Positions 26,352 to 33,482 of a stretch of DNA of 46,461 bases are shown piece after piece. This DNA is from Myxococcales bacterium (GTDB taxonomy: Bacteria > Myxococcota_A > UBA9160 > SMWR01), in NCBI GenBank assembly GCA_013215605.1, contig JABSQW010000002.1, forward strand, positions 1 through 46,461, read 5' to 3'. Numbering within the stretch: position 1 is the stretch's first letter; every line of letters begins with the position of its first letter. The notes under the pieces were generated by a model. It was not told where the DNA came from and did no database searches. It saw only the letters and a program-made list of their open reading frames with translations. The position numbers were made by a program, and so were the translations under genes.

Positions 26352-27210
26352 GCGATCCGAATTCCTCTTCGTATCGCTTCAAGAGATCTTCGCGGCTTCC
26401 GCGCAACAGGTAGAGCTTGCCGCGCACGACCCTCGATTCACCAACTGCGAGGGGTCCGATGCGGACGGAGAGGTGCAGGCACTTCGACGAGTTGTTCGCC
26501 TGCGCGGATAGAAAGCGCTCCCACGCGGCTCCCATCACCCACTCGCCATCGACCGACTCTCGCACCAGGATGCCCCGTTCAGCATCGCTTGAGCTGGTTC
26601 GCCAGCGCCTCGACCACGGGAAGCGCCCGTTCCTCGAGCGTGCGTCGATCGCCGGCCTGAAACGCCGATTGAAGTGGATCGCCCGCCAGCGACCGCGATC
26701 CACCACGAGTTCGAGACCGTCCTCTCCGAAGAACCACGTCTTCTTCGTGACGAAGTTGGGGGTGTTCCGGCTGCGGTTCTGGGGGCTGAGACACGGAATC
26801 ACGCTCGCGAGCTCCGGCCAGGGGCGCGCGCTCTGATTTCGCGCGGTCAGGCTCAGCTCGATCCCGTCGAATACGGGAAGCGCGTGCAGGGTCAGGCCCG
26901 GCGCCAGCGCCAGCGTCCCACCGGCCTCGGTTCCCGAAGGCTCGAGTCGGCCGGAGAGTCCCTTCGAAATGAGCCGCGGCTTGACCGCACCGAACAGGTT
27001 CCACTCGTAGAACCAGTACCAGAGGATCAGCTCCGGCTCGCCCGGCGGTCGGAACCGGAAGCCCTGCTTCCACTTGAGGATCTTCATCGCGCCGGGGTCG
27101 GCGACGGCTCCCGCGGGTGCCGCGGCGCACCCCAGCGCCGCGACGACCGCGGCGCAGAGCACGCGGCGCCAGACCGCGCGCCGACGTCCGACCCGGCTAC
27201 GGCTCCCCAA
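26335..27210 (-). CDS. Secreted protein of unknown function
   Basis: Not a family I recognise. From TTG 27210 it has 291 residues. The N-terminus RRRAVWRRVLCAAVVAALGC followed by AAAPAGAVA is a basic n-region plus hydrophobic core, so the protein is exported; an LGC triplet could be a weak lipobox. The mature part is all-beta in appearance: FRFRPPGEPELILWYWFYEW, GGTLALAPGLTLHALPVFDG, TKKTWFFGEDGLELVVDRGRW and ESRVVRGKLYLLRGSREDLL. The TTG overlaps the end of the zinc-ribbon gene by 14 bases, which suggests translational coupling; a GTG at 27162 is an alternative but would drop the basic n-region. A carbohydrate- or lipid-binding role is only a guess. Confidence 0.6.
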   Translation of the reverse strand: MGSRSRVGRRRAVWRRVLCAAVVAALGCAAAPAGAVADPGAMKILKWKQGFRFRPPGEPELILWYWFYEWNLFGAVKPRLISKGLSGRLEPSGTEAGGTLALAPGLTLHALPVFDGIELSLTARNQSARPWPELASVIPCLSPQNRSRNTPNFVTKKTWFFGEDGLELVVDRGRWRAIHFNRRFRPAIDARSRNGRFPWSRRWRTSSSDAERGILVRESVDGEWVMGAAWERFLSAQANNSSKCLHLSVRIGPLAVGESRVVRGKLYLLRGSREDLLKRYEEEFGSPTSLP

Positions 27211-27673
27211 TGAAGAGTCCACAGCCCGGACACTCCGCTGCTTCGGGATCGATCCGGACGCCGCACGCCGGGCAGGCGTCGGACGCTTCGGATTCGTCGG
27301 GAATATCGCGCGGGTCGAAGCCCTCCGGAAGGTCCGGCATCTCGCTACGCACGTGATCAGCGTCGATGACGCGCGCCGCCTCGAGGTCCTCCGAGAGCAC
27401 GAAGACCCCATACGCGTTGCTCTCTCCCGCGGTCATCTTCTCGACGCGATGTGCGATGCCCGCCCCGCGAAGTCGTTCGGCGAGGGCCACGGCCCAACCG
27501 GGCTGCGTGATGCGCAAACACTCCAGCTCCGAAGCCGGCGGGAACTCGGGCGGCGGCGCATCCCGATCGAACTCGCCCTCGAGCACGAGAGGGACGTCGC
27601 AGTGTACGCACGTCGTCGCCTGGTGGAGATACTCGTCCCCGCAGCTCGGACACACCTTCGGCGGAAGCGGCAT
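27197..27673 (-). CDS. Double zinc-ribbon protein with DUF2007-like centre
   Basis: 158 residues. Two four-Cys zinc ribbons flank the protein: CPSCGDEYLHQATTCVHC at the N-terminus and CPACGVRIDPEAAECPGCG at the C-terminus. Between them, residues 40-110 have ECLRITQPGWAVALAERLRG and YGVFVLSEDLEAARVIDA, the pattern of the small ferredoxin-like DUF2007 domain (putative signal-transducing). The ATG at 27673 has a very good ribosome binding site (AGGAGG, five bases upstream), so the longer upstream frame is rejected. It overlaps the next gene by 14 bases. Function unknown; a cytoplasmic metal-binding regulator or adaptor is plausible. Confidence 0.78.
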   Translation of the reverse strand: MPLPPKVCPSCGDEYLHQATTCVHCDVPLVLEGEFDRDAPPPEFPPASELECLRITQPGWAVALAERLRGAGIAHRVEKMTAGESNAYGVFVLSEDLEAARVIDADHVRSEMPDLPEGFDPRDIPDESEASDACPACGVRIDPEAAECPGCGLFIGEP

Positions 27674-27763
27674 CGGATCCTCCTCGCAGTACGAGCATAC
27701 CCACAGACGCGGCCGCGGGTCGCGCCCCAGGCATGTTGACCTCCCGTCCACCGCTCCGCCAAG

Positions 27764-28726
27764 ATGCTCGACCTCATGCTCGCGCTACACCTCGACGGCA
27801 GCGACGCCCGGGTTCGCGACGTCTCCGAACCCTCGCCGCGCGACGGCGAGGCGCTGGTGTCCGTCACCACCGCGGGGATCTGCAAAACCGACGTCGAGCT
27901 CGTAAAGGGCTACATGGGTTTTCGCGGCGTGCTCGGCCACGAATTCGTGGGTGTCGTGGAAGACGGTCCCCCGCAGTGGCGTGGACGCCGCGCCGTCGGC
28001 GAGATCAACTTCGCGTGCGGATCCTGTCCGAGCTGCAGCGCCGGCCTCGGACGCCACTGCCCGACGCGTCGCGTGATGGGCATCCAGAACGCCGACGGCG
28101 CGTTCGCAGAAAAGCTCTGTGTCCCCGTCGCGAATCTGCACGCGGTACCCGACGGCGTACCGGACGACCTCGCGGTGTTCACCGAGCCCCTTGCGGCCGC
28201 CTTCGAGATCCTCGAGCAGGTCGACATGGAGGCCGGGCTCGACTGTCTCGTCCTCGGTGACGGCAAGCTCGGCCTGCTCGTCGCCCAGGTTCTGCAGCGC
28301 GCCGGCGCAGTGGTACGCAGCGTGGGTCGGCACCCTGAAAAGCTCGCGATCCTCGCCCGACGCGGGATCGAAACGCTCCTCGAGCGCGATTTCGCACCGA
28401 CGCCCACCTCGCTGGTCATCGAGGCCACAGGCAACGCCGCGGGCTTCGAACTCGCCATCGCCTCGACGCGACCCCGCGGCACCCTCGTGCTCAAGAGCAC
28501 CGTGGCGGGCCACGCCAGTGTCGACCTCGCGCCTCTCGTCATCCACGAGATCCAGGTCATCGGCTCTCGCTGCGGACCCTTCGCGCCGGCACTCGATGCA
28601 CTGGCGGCGGACGAGATCGACGTACACTCCCTCGTGTCGGACCGCGTCAGCCTGGGGGCGGCCGACGCGGGACTGCGGCGCGCCACGGAGGCCGGCGTCC
28701 TCAAGGTGCTCATAGACGCGGGTTGA
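27764..28726 (+). CDS. Zinc-dependent alcohol dehydrogenase (MDR superfamily)
   Basis: 320 residues, somewhat short for the family. Catalytic zinc ligands Cys40 (AGICKTD) and His59/Glu60 (LGHEFVG) are in place, as are the four structural zinc Cys at 85, 88, 91 and 99 (CGSCPSCSAGLGRHC). The nucleotide-binding fold has LVLGDGKLGLLVAQVL, and VIEATGNAAGFELA is the typical hinge strand. It oxidises an alcohol or polyol with NAD(P); threonine- or sorbitol-dehydrogenase-like relatives exist, substrate not assigned. Start 27764 or the in-frame ATG at 27776 are both possible. Divergent from the zinc-ribbon gene across 90 bases. Confidence 0.85.
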   Translation: MLDLMLALHLDGSDARVRDVSEPSPRDGEALVSVTTAGICKTDVELVKGYMGFRGVLGHEFVGVVEDGPPQWRGRRAVGEINFACGSCPSCSAGLGRHCPTRRVMGIQNADGAFAEKLCVPVANLHAVPDGVPDDLAVFTEPLAAAFEILEQVDMEAGLDCLVLGDGKLGLLVAQVLQRAGAVVRSVGRHPEKLAILARRGIETLLERDFAPTPTSLVIEATGNAAGFELAIASTRPRGTLVLKSTVAGHASVDLAPLVIHEIQVIGSRCGPFAPALDALAADEIDVHSLVSDRVSLGAADAGLRRATEAGVLKVLIDAG

Positions 28727-28727
28727 C

Positions 28728-28760
28728 GCGAGCCTGGCTGCTCGCATGTCGGGTCCCGAC
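28728..28760 (+). terminator. Paired hairpins after alcohol dehydrogenase, possible terminator
   Basis: Two bases after the stop codon are GCGAGC-CTGGCT-GCTCGC (28728-28745) and the perfect 13-base inverted repeat GTCGGGTCCCGAC (28748-28760). No T-run follows, so intrinsic termination is unproven. The position is between convergent genes. Confidence 0.3.
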
Positions 28761-28836
28761 GCTCGACAGGCCGCGCTTTCGCCCGCGTAGTGCCGAATGC
28801 GCCGAATCGCCGCTCCGAAGTCCCGCGCCGTGGCGA

Positions 28837-29232
28837 CTATTGATATCGCCCCGAACGCTGGATCACCTCGATCTTGTAGCCGTCGGGATCCTCGACGAAG
28901 AAGATGCGCGCGAGAACGTTGCCGGCGTGCTTCATGTCGACGACGTCGCGGGGTGAGAGGCCGAGCTTCGCGAAGCGGACGTGCTCGGCGTCGACGTCCT
29001 CGACGACGACGGCGAGGTGACCGTATCCACTGCCATGTGTGTAGGGCTCTGCCGGATCGTGGTTGTAAGTGAGCTCCAGCTCGAAGTCGTTCTCTGCGTT
29101 GCGGAGGTAGGCGAGCGTGAAGTCGTCGAAGTCGAAGCGCTCGGCGAGCTTCAGTCCGAATGCGCCGGCGTAGAACGCCATCGAGCGGTCGAGGTCGAAG
29201 ACGCGGATCATCGTGTGAATCGCCTTGGCCAT
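28837..29232 (-). CDS. VOC-family protein, lactoylglutathione-lyase-like
   Basis: 131 residues, the length of bacterial glyoxalase I. All four metal ligands of the GloA type align: His6 (AIHTMIRV), Glu53 (FELELTYN), His72 (GYGHLAVVV) and Glu122 (YKIEVIQR). The segment LDRSMAFYAGAFGLKL is the usual first helix. It probably isomerises the hemithioacetal of methylglyoxal and a thiol, though related VOC enzymes do other chemistry. The ATG has GGAGGA upstream. Convergent with the alcohol dehydrogenase gene and divergent from the SDR gene. Confidence 0.85.
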   Translation of the reverse strand: MAKAIHTMIRVFDLDRSMAFYAGAFGLKLAERFDFDDFTLAYLRNAENDFELELTYNHDPAEPYTHGSGYGHLAVVVEDVDAEHVRFAKLGLSPRDVVDMKHAGNVLARIFFVEDPDGYKIEVIQRSGRYQ

Positions 29233-29367
29233 GGTTCCTCCGCGTGGATTCGAACGAATCTCTCACGCCCTCGGGGCCGGGGTCAACGAACCTCGCCGCC
29301 TTGACACACCAAACTGGCCCGTAGGATCCTGACCTGCGCCGCGCGATTCCGTGCGCACAGGAGAGCA

Positions 29368-30156
29368 ATGAGCATCTTCAGCAACGACACCTTCAGCGAT
29401 CAGGTCGCCCTCGTGACGGGCGGCGGGACGGGCATCGGCAAGGAGATCGCGCGTTCCTTCGGTCGCAGCGGAGCGAAGCTCGTGATCTGCAGCCGACGAC
29501 TCGAGGTCATCGAGGCAACGGCGAAGGAGTTCGAAGACGAGGGCCTCTCGTGTCTCGCCGTGCAGTGCGACGTCCGCAAGCCCGACGAGGTAGAGAACGT
29601 GATCGCCTCCACGCTCGAACGCTACGGCCGGCTCGACATCCTCGTGAACAACGCAGCGGGCAACTTCCCGGCGCCCATGGCCGGGATCTCCTACAACGGC
29701 TTCAAGTCCGTGGTGGACATCGACCTGCTCGGCACCTACAACGTCAGCAAGGCCGCCTTCGAGGCCTGGCTCAAGGACCACGGGGGCAACGTCGTAAACA
29801 TCACGGCACCCTTCCAGCACGTGGGTCCCACACTGCAGGCCCATGTCGCAGCGGCGAAGTCGGGCGTCGACTCCCTCACCCGCAGCTGCGCGTCGGAGTG
29901 GGGACCGCACGGCATCCGCGTGAACGCTGTCGCGCCCGGCGGCATCTCGGATACCGAGGGCCTCGCCCGCTTCGACAGCGTCAGCTCGGGCAAAGGAAAC
30001 GCGAGCTGCCCGCTGCGCCGCGTCGGCAGCAAGCAGGACATCGCCAACACGGTGTTGTTTCTCGCCAGCGAAGCCGCGAGCTACGTGACCGGCCAGGTGA
30101 TCTGCGTCGACGGCGGCTCGTCCGTCGATTCGATGAAGATCGCCCTCGACGCCTGA
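29368..30156 (+). CDS. SDR oxidoreductase, 2,4-dienoyl-CoA-reductase-like
   Basis: 262 residues. Rossmann cofactor motif TGGGTGIG at 17-24, then CDVRKPDEV and LVNNAAGNFPAPM, the latter typical of peroxisomal-type 2,4-dienoyl-CoA reductases (DECR2-like). The catalytic YxxxK Tyr is not present: the segment is LQAHVAAAKSGVDSLTR with Lys164 kept and Val at the Tyr position, a substitution shared with DECR-type members. It ends with the usual GQVICVDGG. Role: NADPH-dependent reduction of dienoyl-CoA in oxidation of unsaturated fatty acids (inference from family). The ATG has a good AGGAG. It agrees with the other acyl-CoA enzymes in the window. Confidence 0.86.
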   Translation: MSIFSNDTFSDQVALVTGGGTGIGKEIARSFGRSGAKLVICSRRLEVIEATAKEFEDEGLSCLAVQCDVRKPDEVENVIASTLERYGRLDILVNNAAGNFPAPMAGISYNGFKSVVDIDLLGTYNVSKAAFEAWLKDHGGNVVNITAPFQHVGPTLQAHVAAAKSGVDSLTRSCASEWGPHGIRVNAVAPGGISDTEGLARFDSVSSGKGNASCPLRRVGSKQDIANTVLFLASEAASYVTGQVICVDGGSSVDSMKIALDA

Positions 30157-30217
30157 GTGGCCGTCGGCGGAAAAACGCCCCGATCCGGCCGCTCTCCAGC
30201 GCAACTCGTCCGACTCC

Positions 30218-30246
30218 GGGACGTTCCCCGATCTCAGGAACGTCCC
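30218..30246. repeat. Inverted repeat, REP-like
   Basis: Perfect 10-bp arms GGGACGTTCC and GGAACGTCCC with a nine-base spacer, 61 bases after the SDR stop. On the minus strand it continues into TTTGGGGACGTTCC, a phrase that resembles dispersed REP/Y1-transposase-associated elements. No T-run. It may be a dispersed repeat or a factor-binding site. Confidence 0.45.
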
Positions 30247-30332
30247 CAAATTGCGTGGGGCGGGGCGAATTTCTGGCGGGACATCGCTGCCCGGTGTAAG
30301 TTTCCCGCGGATCAGCGAGGAAACCGGCGAAA

Positions 30333-30458
30333 ATGAATTTCCTTTGCACCACTGCTCAGCGCTTCGCGCCCGTGACGGCCGTGGTGTGCCCGAGAGGCGC
30401 CGCTCCCAACGGTCATTCGTTTGCGGACGACCTCGCGCGCCGCGACCCAGCACCCTAG
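30333..30458 (+). CDS. Possible leader peptide of the ABC-DUF1854 operon
   Basis: A 41-codon ATG frame (MNFLCTTAQRFAPVTAVVCP... ending DPAP) that stops 19 bases before the leader terminator stem. GAGGAAA lies 12 bases upstream, a rather distant ribosome binding site. No similarity recognised. The case rests on position only: its stop codon directly follows GCACCC (30450-30455), which can pair with GGGTGC in the 5' arm of the terminator. It may equally be a chance frame. Confidence 0.2.
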   Translation: MNFLCTTAQRFAPVTAVVCPRGAAPNGHSFADDLARRDPAP

Positions 30459-30477
30459 AGAAGAGCCTTCTTTGTTC

Positions 30478-30514
30478 AAACGGCCTTCCGGGTGCAGACC
30501 CGGAGGGCCGTTTT
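30478..30514 (+). terminator. Strong intrinsic terminator/attenuator in exporter leader
   Basis: A 16-bp stem (AAACGGCCTTCCGGGT paired with ACCCGGAGGGCCGTTT, one G-T pair) with a GCAG tetraloop runs directly into TTTTCGTT. It ends 62 bases before the exporter ATG and over 320 bases after the SDR stop. The position makes attenuation of the exporter operon more likely than termination of the SDR transcript. Confidence 0.7.
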
Positions 30515-30575
30515 CGTTGGAGGGGTCCAACGCGGCCAGGCGGGTCGCACCGGAGAAGCAACCCAGGAGATGGCC

Positions 30576-32924
30576 ATGCAGGCCCAGATTTCCACATCGG
30601 ACACCGATCGCCGGATCATCGAGCGCTACACCGATCAGCCGGAAGCGTTGCCCGCGAGCATCCGGCGTGCCGTCGAATCCCGCATGGACGGCGACCCGGT
30701 TCAGCTCTACGCCCTCGCCGACCTCGACGACGCGATGTCACTCTGCGAGACGTGGGTGTGCCTCGGTGCTCGCTTCGTCGTGACTGCACGTTCTCAGAAT
30801 GCGAGAGCGTCGAACGCACCACTGCGCATTCAGTGTCTTCCCCGCGCTGAGATCGAAGCCGTCCGCCTCGACCCGGGCCTGTCGTGCAATACACTGCAGC
30901 TGCTCGGGGACGCCGGGGCGCCGGCAATGCTGCGGGTGCGCTTCAGCCACCGCCAGCGGCGCGGCATGGAAAACCTGCAGTTCGTCCTCGAGCAGGCGCT
31001 CGAGGGTCGCGACACTCCGTCGGCGGACGCCGACGAACTCTACGCGGACAGCGTCGCAGGTCCGGTGCGCGAGGCGCAGGCCCTCGTCGCGGCGAACGAC
31101 ATGGCCGTACTGTGGCGGCTGCTCACGTATCTGCGGCCGTACCGCGGGCAGGTCGCGTTCGGTGTGTTCTCCGCCACCGTTCTCACCGCATTGGCCCTCG
31201 TGCCCCCCTACCTCACGGGCATCCTGATCGACCAGGTCATCCGCCCGGTGCAGGACGGCGTGAAGAGCGTGGACGAGGTGCGCACGTTCGCGCAGTGGGC
31301 CGTGGCGGCGATCGCCGCGTCGTACGCGTTGCGTCAACTCGCCGCGTGGGCGCGACTTCGCTGGATGGCGATCCTCGGAGAGCACGTCGCGCGCGACCTG
31401 CGCACCGAGCTCTACGCGCACCTCCAGAAGCTCTCGCTGGCGTTCTACTCGCGGAAGAAGACTGGAAGCCTCATCACCCGGGTGACCGCCGACACCGACC
31501 GGCTCTGGGATTTCCTGGCGCTCGGCATCGTCGACGTGTCGCTCGCGGTCATCCAGCTGATCGGGCTCTCCGCAGTGCTGATCCATCTCGACACCCCGCT
31601 CGGTCTCGTGATGACGCTGCCGGTTCCGTTTCTGTGTCTGTGGGTCTACCTGCACGGGCGGCAGATGAATCGGCTCTTCCTGCGGGCCTGGCGCAAGTGG
31701 TCGCAGGTGACCGATGTGGTGTCCGACACGATTCCCGGCATGAAGGTCGTGAAAGCCTTCCACCAGGAGGCACGCGAGCGCCGGCGCTTCGACGAGCGGA
31801 ACTACGGGGTCACGAACGCGTTCAACCAGATCCACCACAAGTGGACCGCCTTCTGGCCCGCGCTGATGTTGGCGGTGCGCGGGATGGTGGTCGTGGTATG
31901 GGTGATCGCGCTGCCGCGAGTACTCGGCGACGGACCGACCGTGGAGAGGCTCACCTCGGGGACGTTCGTCTCGTTCCTCCTCTACATGGTGATGTTCATC
32001 CAACCCATCGACATCATCGGGCAGATGGCACGCATCATGAATCGCGCCACGAGCTCGGCACACCGGATTTTCGAGGTTCTCGACACGGAGCCCCAGGTCT
32101 TGGACACCCCGAACCCGGTGCGTCTCGAGCCCATCCAGGGGCGCGTGACCTTCGAGAACGTCGTCTTCGGCTACGACGGAGTGCGACAGGTGATCCAGGG
32201 AATCTCGTTCGACGTCGCCCCCGGTGAGATGATCGGACTCGTCGGTCCGTCGGGCGGCGGGAAGACCACGGTGACCAACTTGATCGCGCGCTTCTACGAC
32301 GTCACGGGCGGGAGCGTTCGGATCGACGGCGTGGACGTGTGCGATCTCGATACGGGTCACACCCGCAAACAGCTCGGAATGGTCCTACAGGACCCGTACC
32401 TGTTCCACGGAACGGTGATGGAGAACATCTGCTACGGGCTCCCGGAGGCGAGCATCGACCGGATCGTCGAGGCGGCGCTCGCCGCCAATGCCCACGACTT
32501 TCTCTGCAAGCTGCCAAACGGCTACGAGACGATGGTGGGCGAACGGGGACACACGCTGTCGGGCGGGGAGCGCCAACGCATCTCCATCGCCCGGGCGATC
32601 CTCCACGATCCGCGCATCCTGATCCTCGACGAGGCCACGAGCAGCGTCGACACGGAGACGGAGTTCAAGATCCAGGAGGCCCTCGACCGCCTGTGTGCGG
32701 GTCGCACCGTGTTTTCGATCGCGCACCGGCTGTCGACCCTGCGCCGGGCCGACCGGATCTTCGTGGTCGAAGACGGTCGCCTCGTCGAGGGCGGAACTCA
32801 CGCGGAGCTGCTGGTGATTCCGGACGGCGTCTACCGGCGGCTCCACGAGCTACAGCGGCAGATGGAGGCGCCCCGGCGTACGGAACTCGGAAGGAACATC
32901 GATCCAAGGGGAGGGATCCAATGA
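30576..32924 (+). CDS. ABC exporter (fused TM and ATPase domains) with N-terminal extension
   Basis: 782 residues from ATG 30576, chosen because AGGAG sits six bases upstream; the nearby ATG at 30570 overlaps that site. Residues 1-185 are an extension ahead of the type I exporter membrane domain (about 190-480, six helices; includes RDLRTELYAHLQKLSLAFY). The ATPase domain has Walker A GPSGGGKTT (557-565), signature LSGGERQR (661-668), Walker B ILILDEATS and the H-loop SIAHRLSTL. A half-transporter of this type works as a homodimer. The downstream DUF1854 gene overlaps by ATGA. ABC proteins with this extension paired with DUF1854 are known beside cyanophycin genes in other bacteria; no cphA is present here. 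Substrate unknown. Confidence 0.9.
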   Translation: MQAQISTSDTDRRIIERYTDQPEALPASIRRAVESRMDGDPVQLYALADLDDAMSLCETWVCLGARFVVTARSQNARASNAPLRIQCLPRAEIEAVRLDPGLSCNTLQLLGDAGAPAMLRVRFSHRQRRGMENLQFVLEQALEGRDTPSADADELYADSVAGPVREAQALVAANDMAVLWRLLTYLRPYRGQVAFGVFSATVLTALALVPPYLTGILIDQVIRPVQDGVKSVDEVRTFAQWAVAAIAASYALRQLAAWARLRWMAILGEHVARDLRTELYAHLQKLSLAFYSRKKTGSLITRVTADTDRLWDFLALGIVDVSLAVIQLIGLSAVLIHLDTPLGLVMTLPVPFLCLWVYLHGRQMNRLFLRAWRKWSQVTDVVSDTIPGMKVVKAFHQEARERRRFDERNYGVTNAFNQIHHKWTAFWPALMLAVRGMVVVVWVIALPRVLGDGPTVERLTSGTFVSFLLYMVMFIQPIDIIGQMARIMNRATSSAHRIFEVLDTEPQVLDTPNPVRLEPIQGRVTFENVVFGYDGVRQVIQGISFDVAPGEMIGLVGPSGGGKTTVTNLIARFYDVTGGSVRIDGVDVCDLDTGHTRKQLGMVLQDPYLFHGTVMENICYGLPEASIDRIVEAALAANAHDFLCKLPNGYETMVGERGHTLSGGERQRISIARAILHDPRILILDEATSSVDTETEFKIQEALDRLCAGRTVFSIAHRLSTLRRADRIFVVEDGRLVEGGTHAELLVIPDGVYRRLHELQRQMEAPRRTELGRNIDPRGGIQ

Positions 32925-33409
32925 CCGAAGCCATCTCTGAAAATCTGTTCGGGAGCGTCTCGCTGTGGAACGGCAAGGACGGGCAGCTCTTTGCCCAGAC
33001 CCCGAAGGGACCGGTGTCGGTGCGAGCCGTTCGCTGTTTCCCGTGGTCTTCGCCTGGTCGCTACGTGTCGCTGCGGGACGCAGACGAGGACGAAGTGGCC
33101 CTCGTGCGCGACCTGTCGGAGCTCGATCCGGTCTCGAAGCGCGCGCTCACGCTGGCTCTGCTCGAGGCCGGCTTCGTCTTCGAGATCGAAGCCGTGGACG
33201 ACGTGGTCGAGGAGATCGAGATCCGCACCTTCGAGGTCCGCACGAAGCAGGGACCGCGCCGCTTTCAGACGCTGCGCGACGAGTGGCCGCGGGATCTGCC
33301 GGGTGGGGGACTGCTGATCCAGGACGTGGTCGGCGACCTCTACCTGGTGCGGTCCCCGGGGTCGCTCGACGTGCGGAGCCGCCAGAAGCTGTGGGCGTTC
33401 GTGGACTAG
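32921..33409 (+). CDS. DUF1854 family protein, partner of the ABC exporter
   Basis: 162 residues, no signal peptide or membrane helix. Landmarks are VRAVRCFPWSSPGRYVSLRD, EVALVRDLSELDPVSKRAL, a central acidic strand pair VEEIEIRTFEVRTKQGPRRF and GGGLLIQDVVGDLYLV, which together form the DUF1854 domain. Its start codon overlaps the exporter stop (ATGA), so translation is coupled and the products are probably made in fixed ratio, consistent with a cytoplasmic accessory subunit. The domain has no established biochemical role. In other bacteria it is named as a cyanophycin-metabolism-associated protein because of gene neighbourhood. Confidence 0.88.
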   Translation: MTEAISENLFGSVSLWNGKDGQLFAQTPKGPVSVRAVRCFPWSSPGRYVSLRDADEDEVALVRDLSELDPVSKRALTLALLEAGFVFEIEAVDDVVEEIEIRTFEVRTKQGPRRFQTLRDEWPRDLPGGGLLIQDVVGDLYLVRSPGSLDVRSRQKLWAFVD

Positions 33410-33482
33410 CCCGACGCGTTTTCGAGACCGCCTTTGCATGCCGCATTCCCGTGATAGGCTAGATGTTGGCTTGGAGATCCGT

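Larger units (their letters stand above)
30157..30575. other. Intergenic leader region upstream of the ABC exporter
   Basis: About 420 bases. In order it holds a 10-bp-arm inverted repeat (30218-30246), a possible 41-codon leader ORF (30333-30458), a strong intrinsic terminator (30478-30514) and the exporter's ribosome binding site (AGGAG at 30565-30569). No tRNA, T-box, SRP RNA or tmRNA signature was seen. A promoter for the leader should lie around 30250-30320, but I see no clear hexamers. Confidence 0.55.

Noticed and set aside
27785-29368. 527-residue minus-strand frame
   Set aside because: Antisense to the alcohol dehydrogenase and out of frame with the glyoxalase-like gene; no domain content.
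30440-30520. T-box or other tRNA-sensing leader
   Set aside because: No TGGNACC antiterminator bulge or specifier-loop pattern; only the terminator hairpin is clear.
30738-32360. 540-residue minus-strand frame antisense to the ABC exporter
   Set aside because: His/Glu/Arg-rich composition typical of antisense frames in GC-rich DNA; the exporter's motifs on the plus strand are complete.
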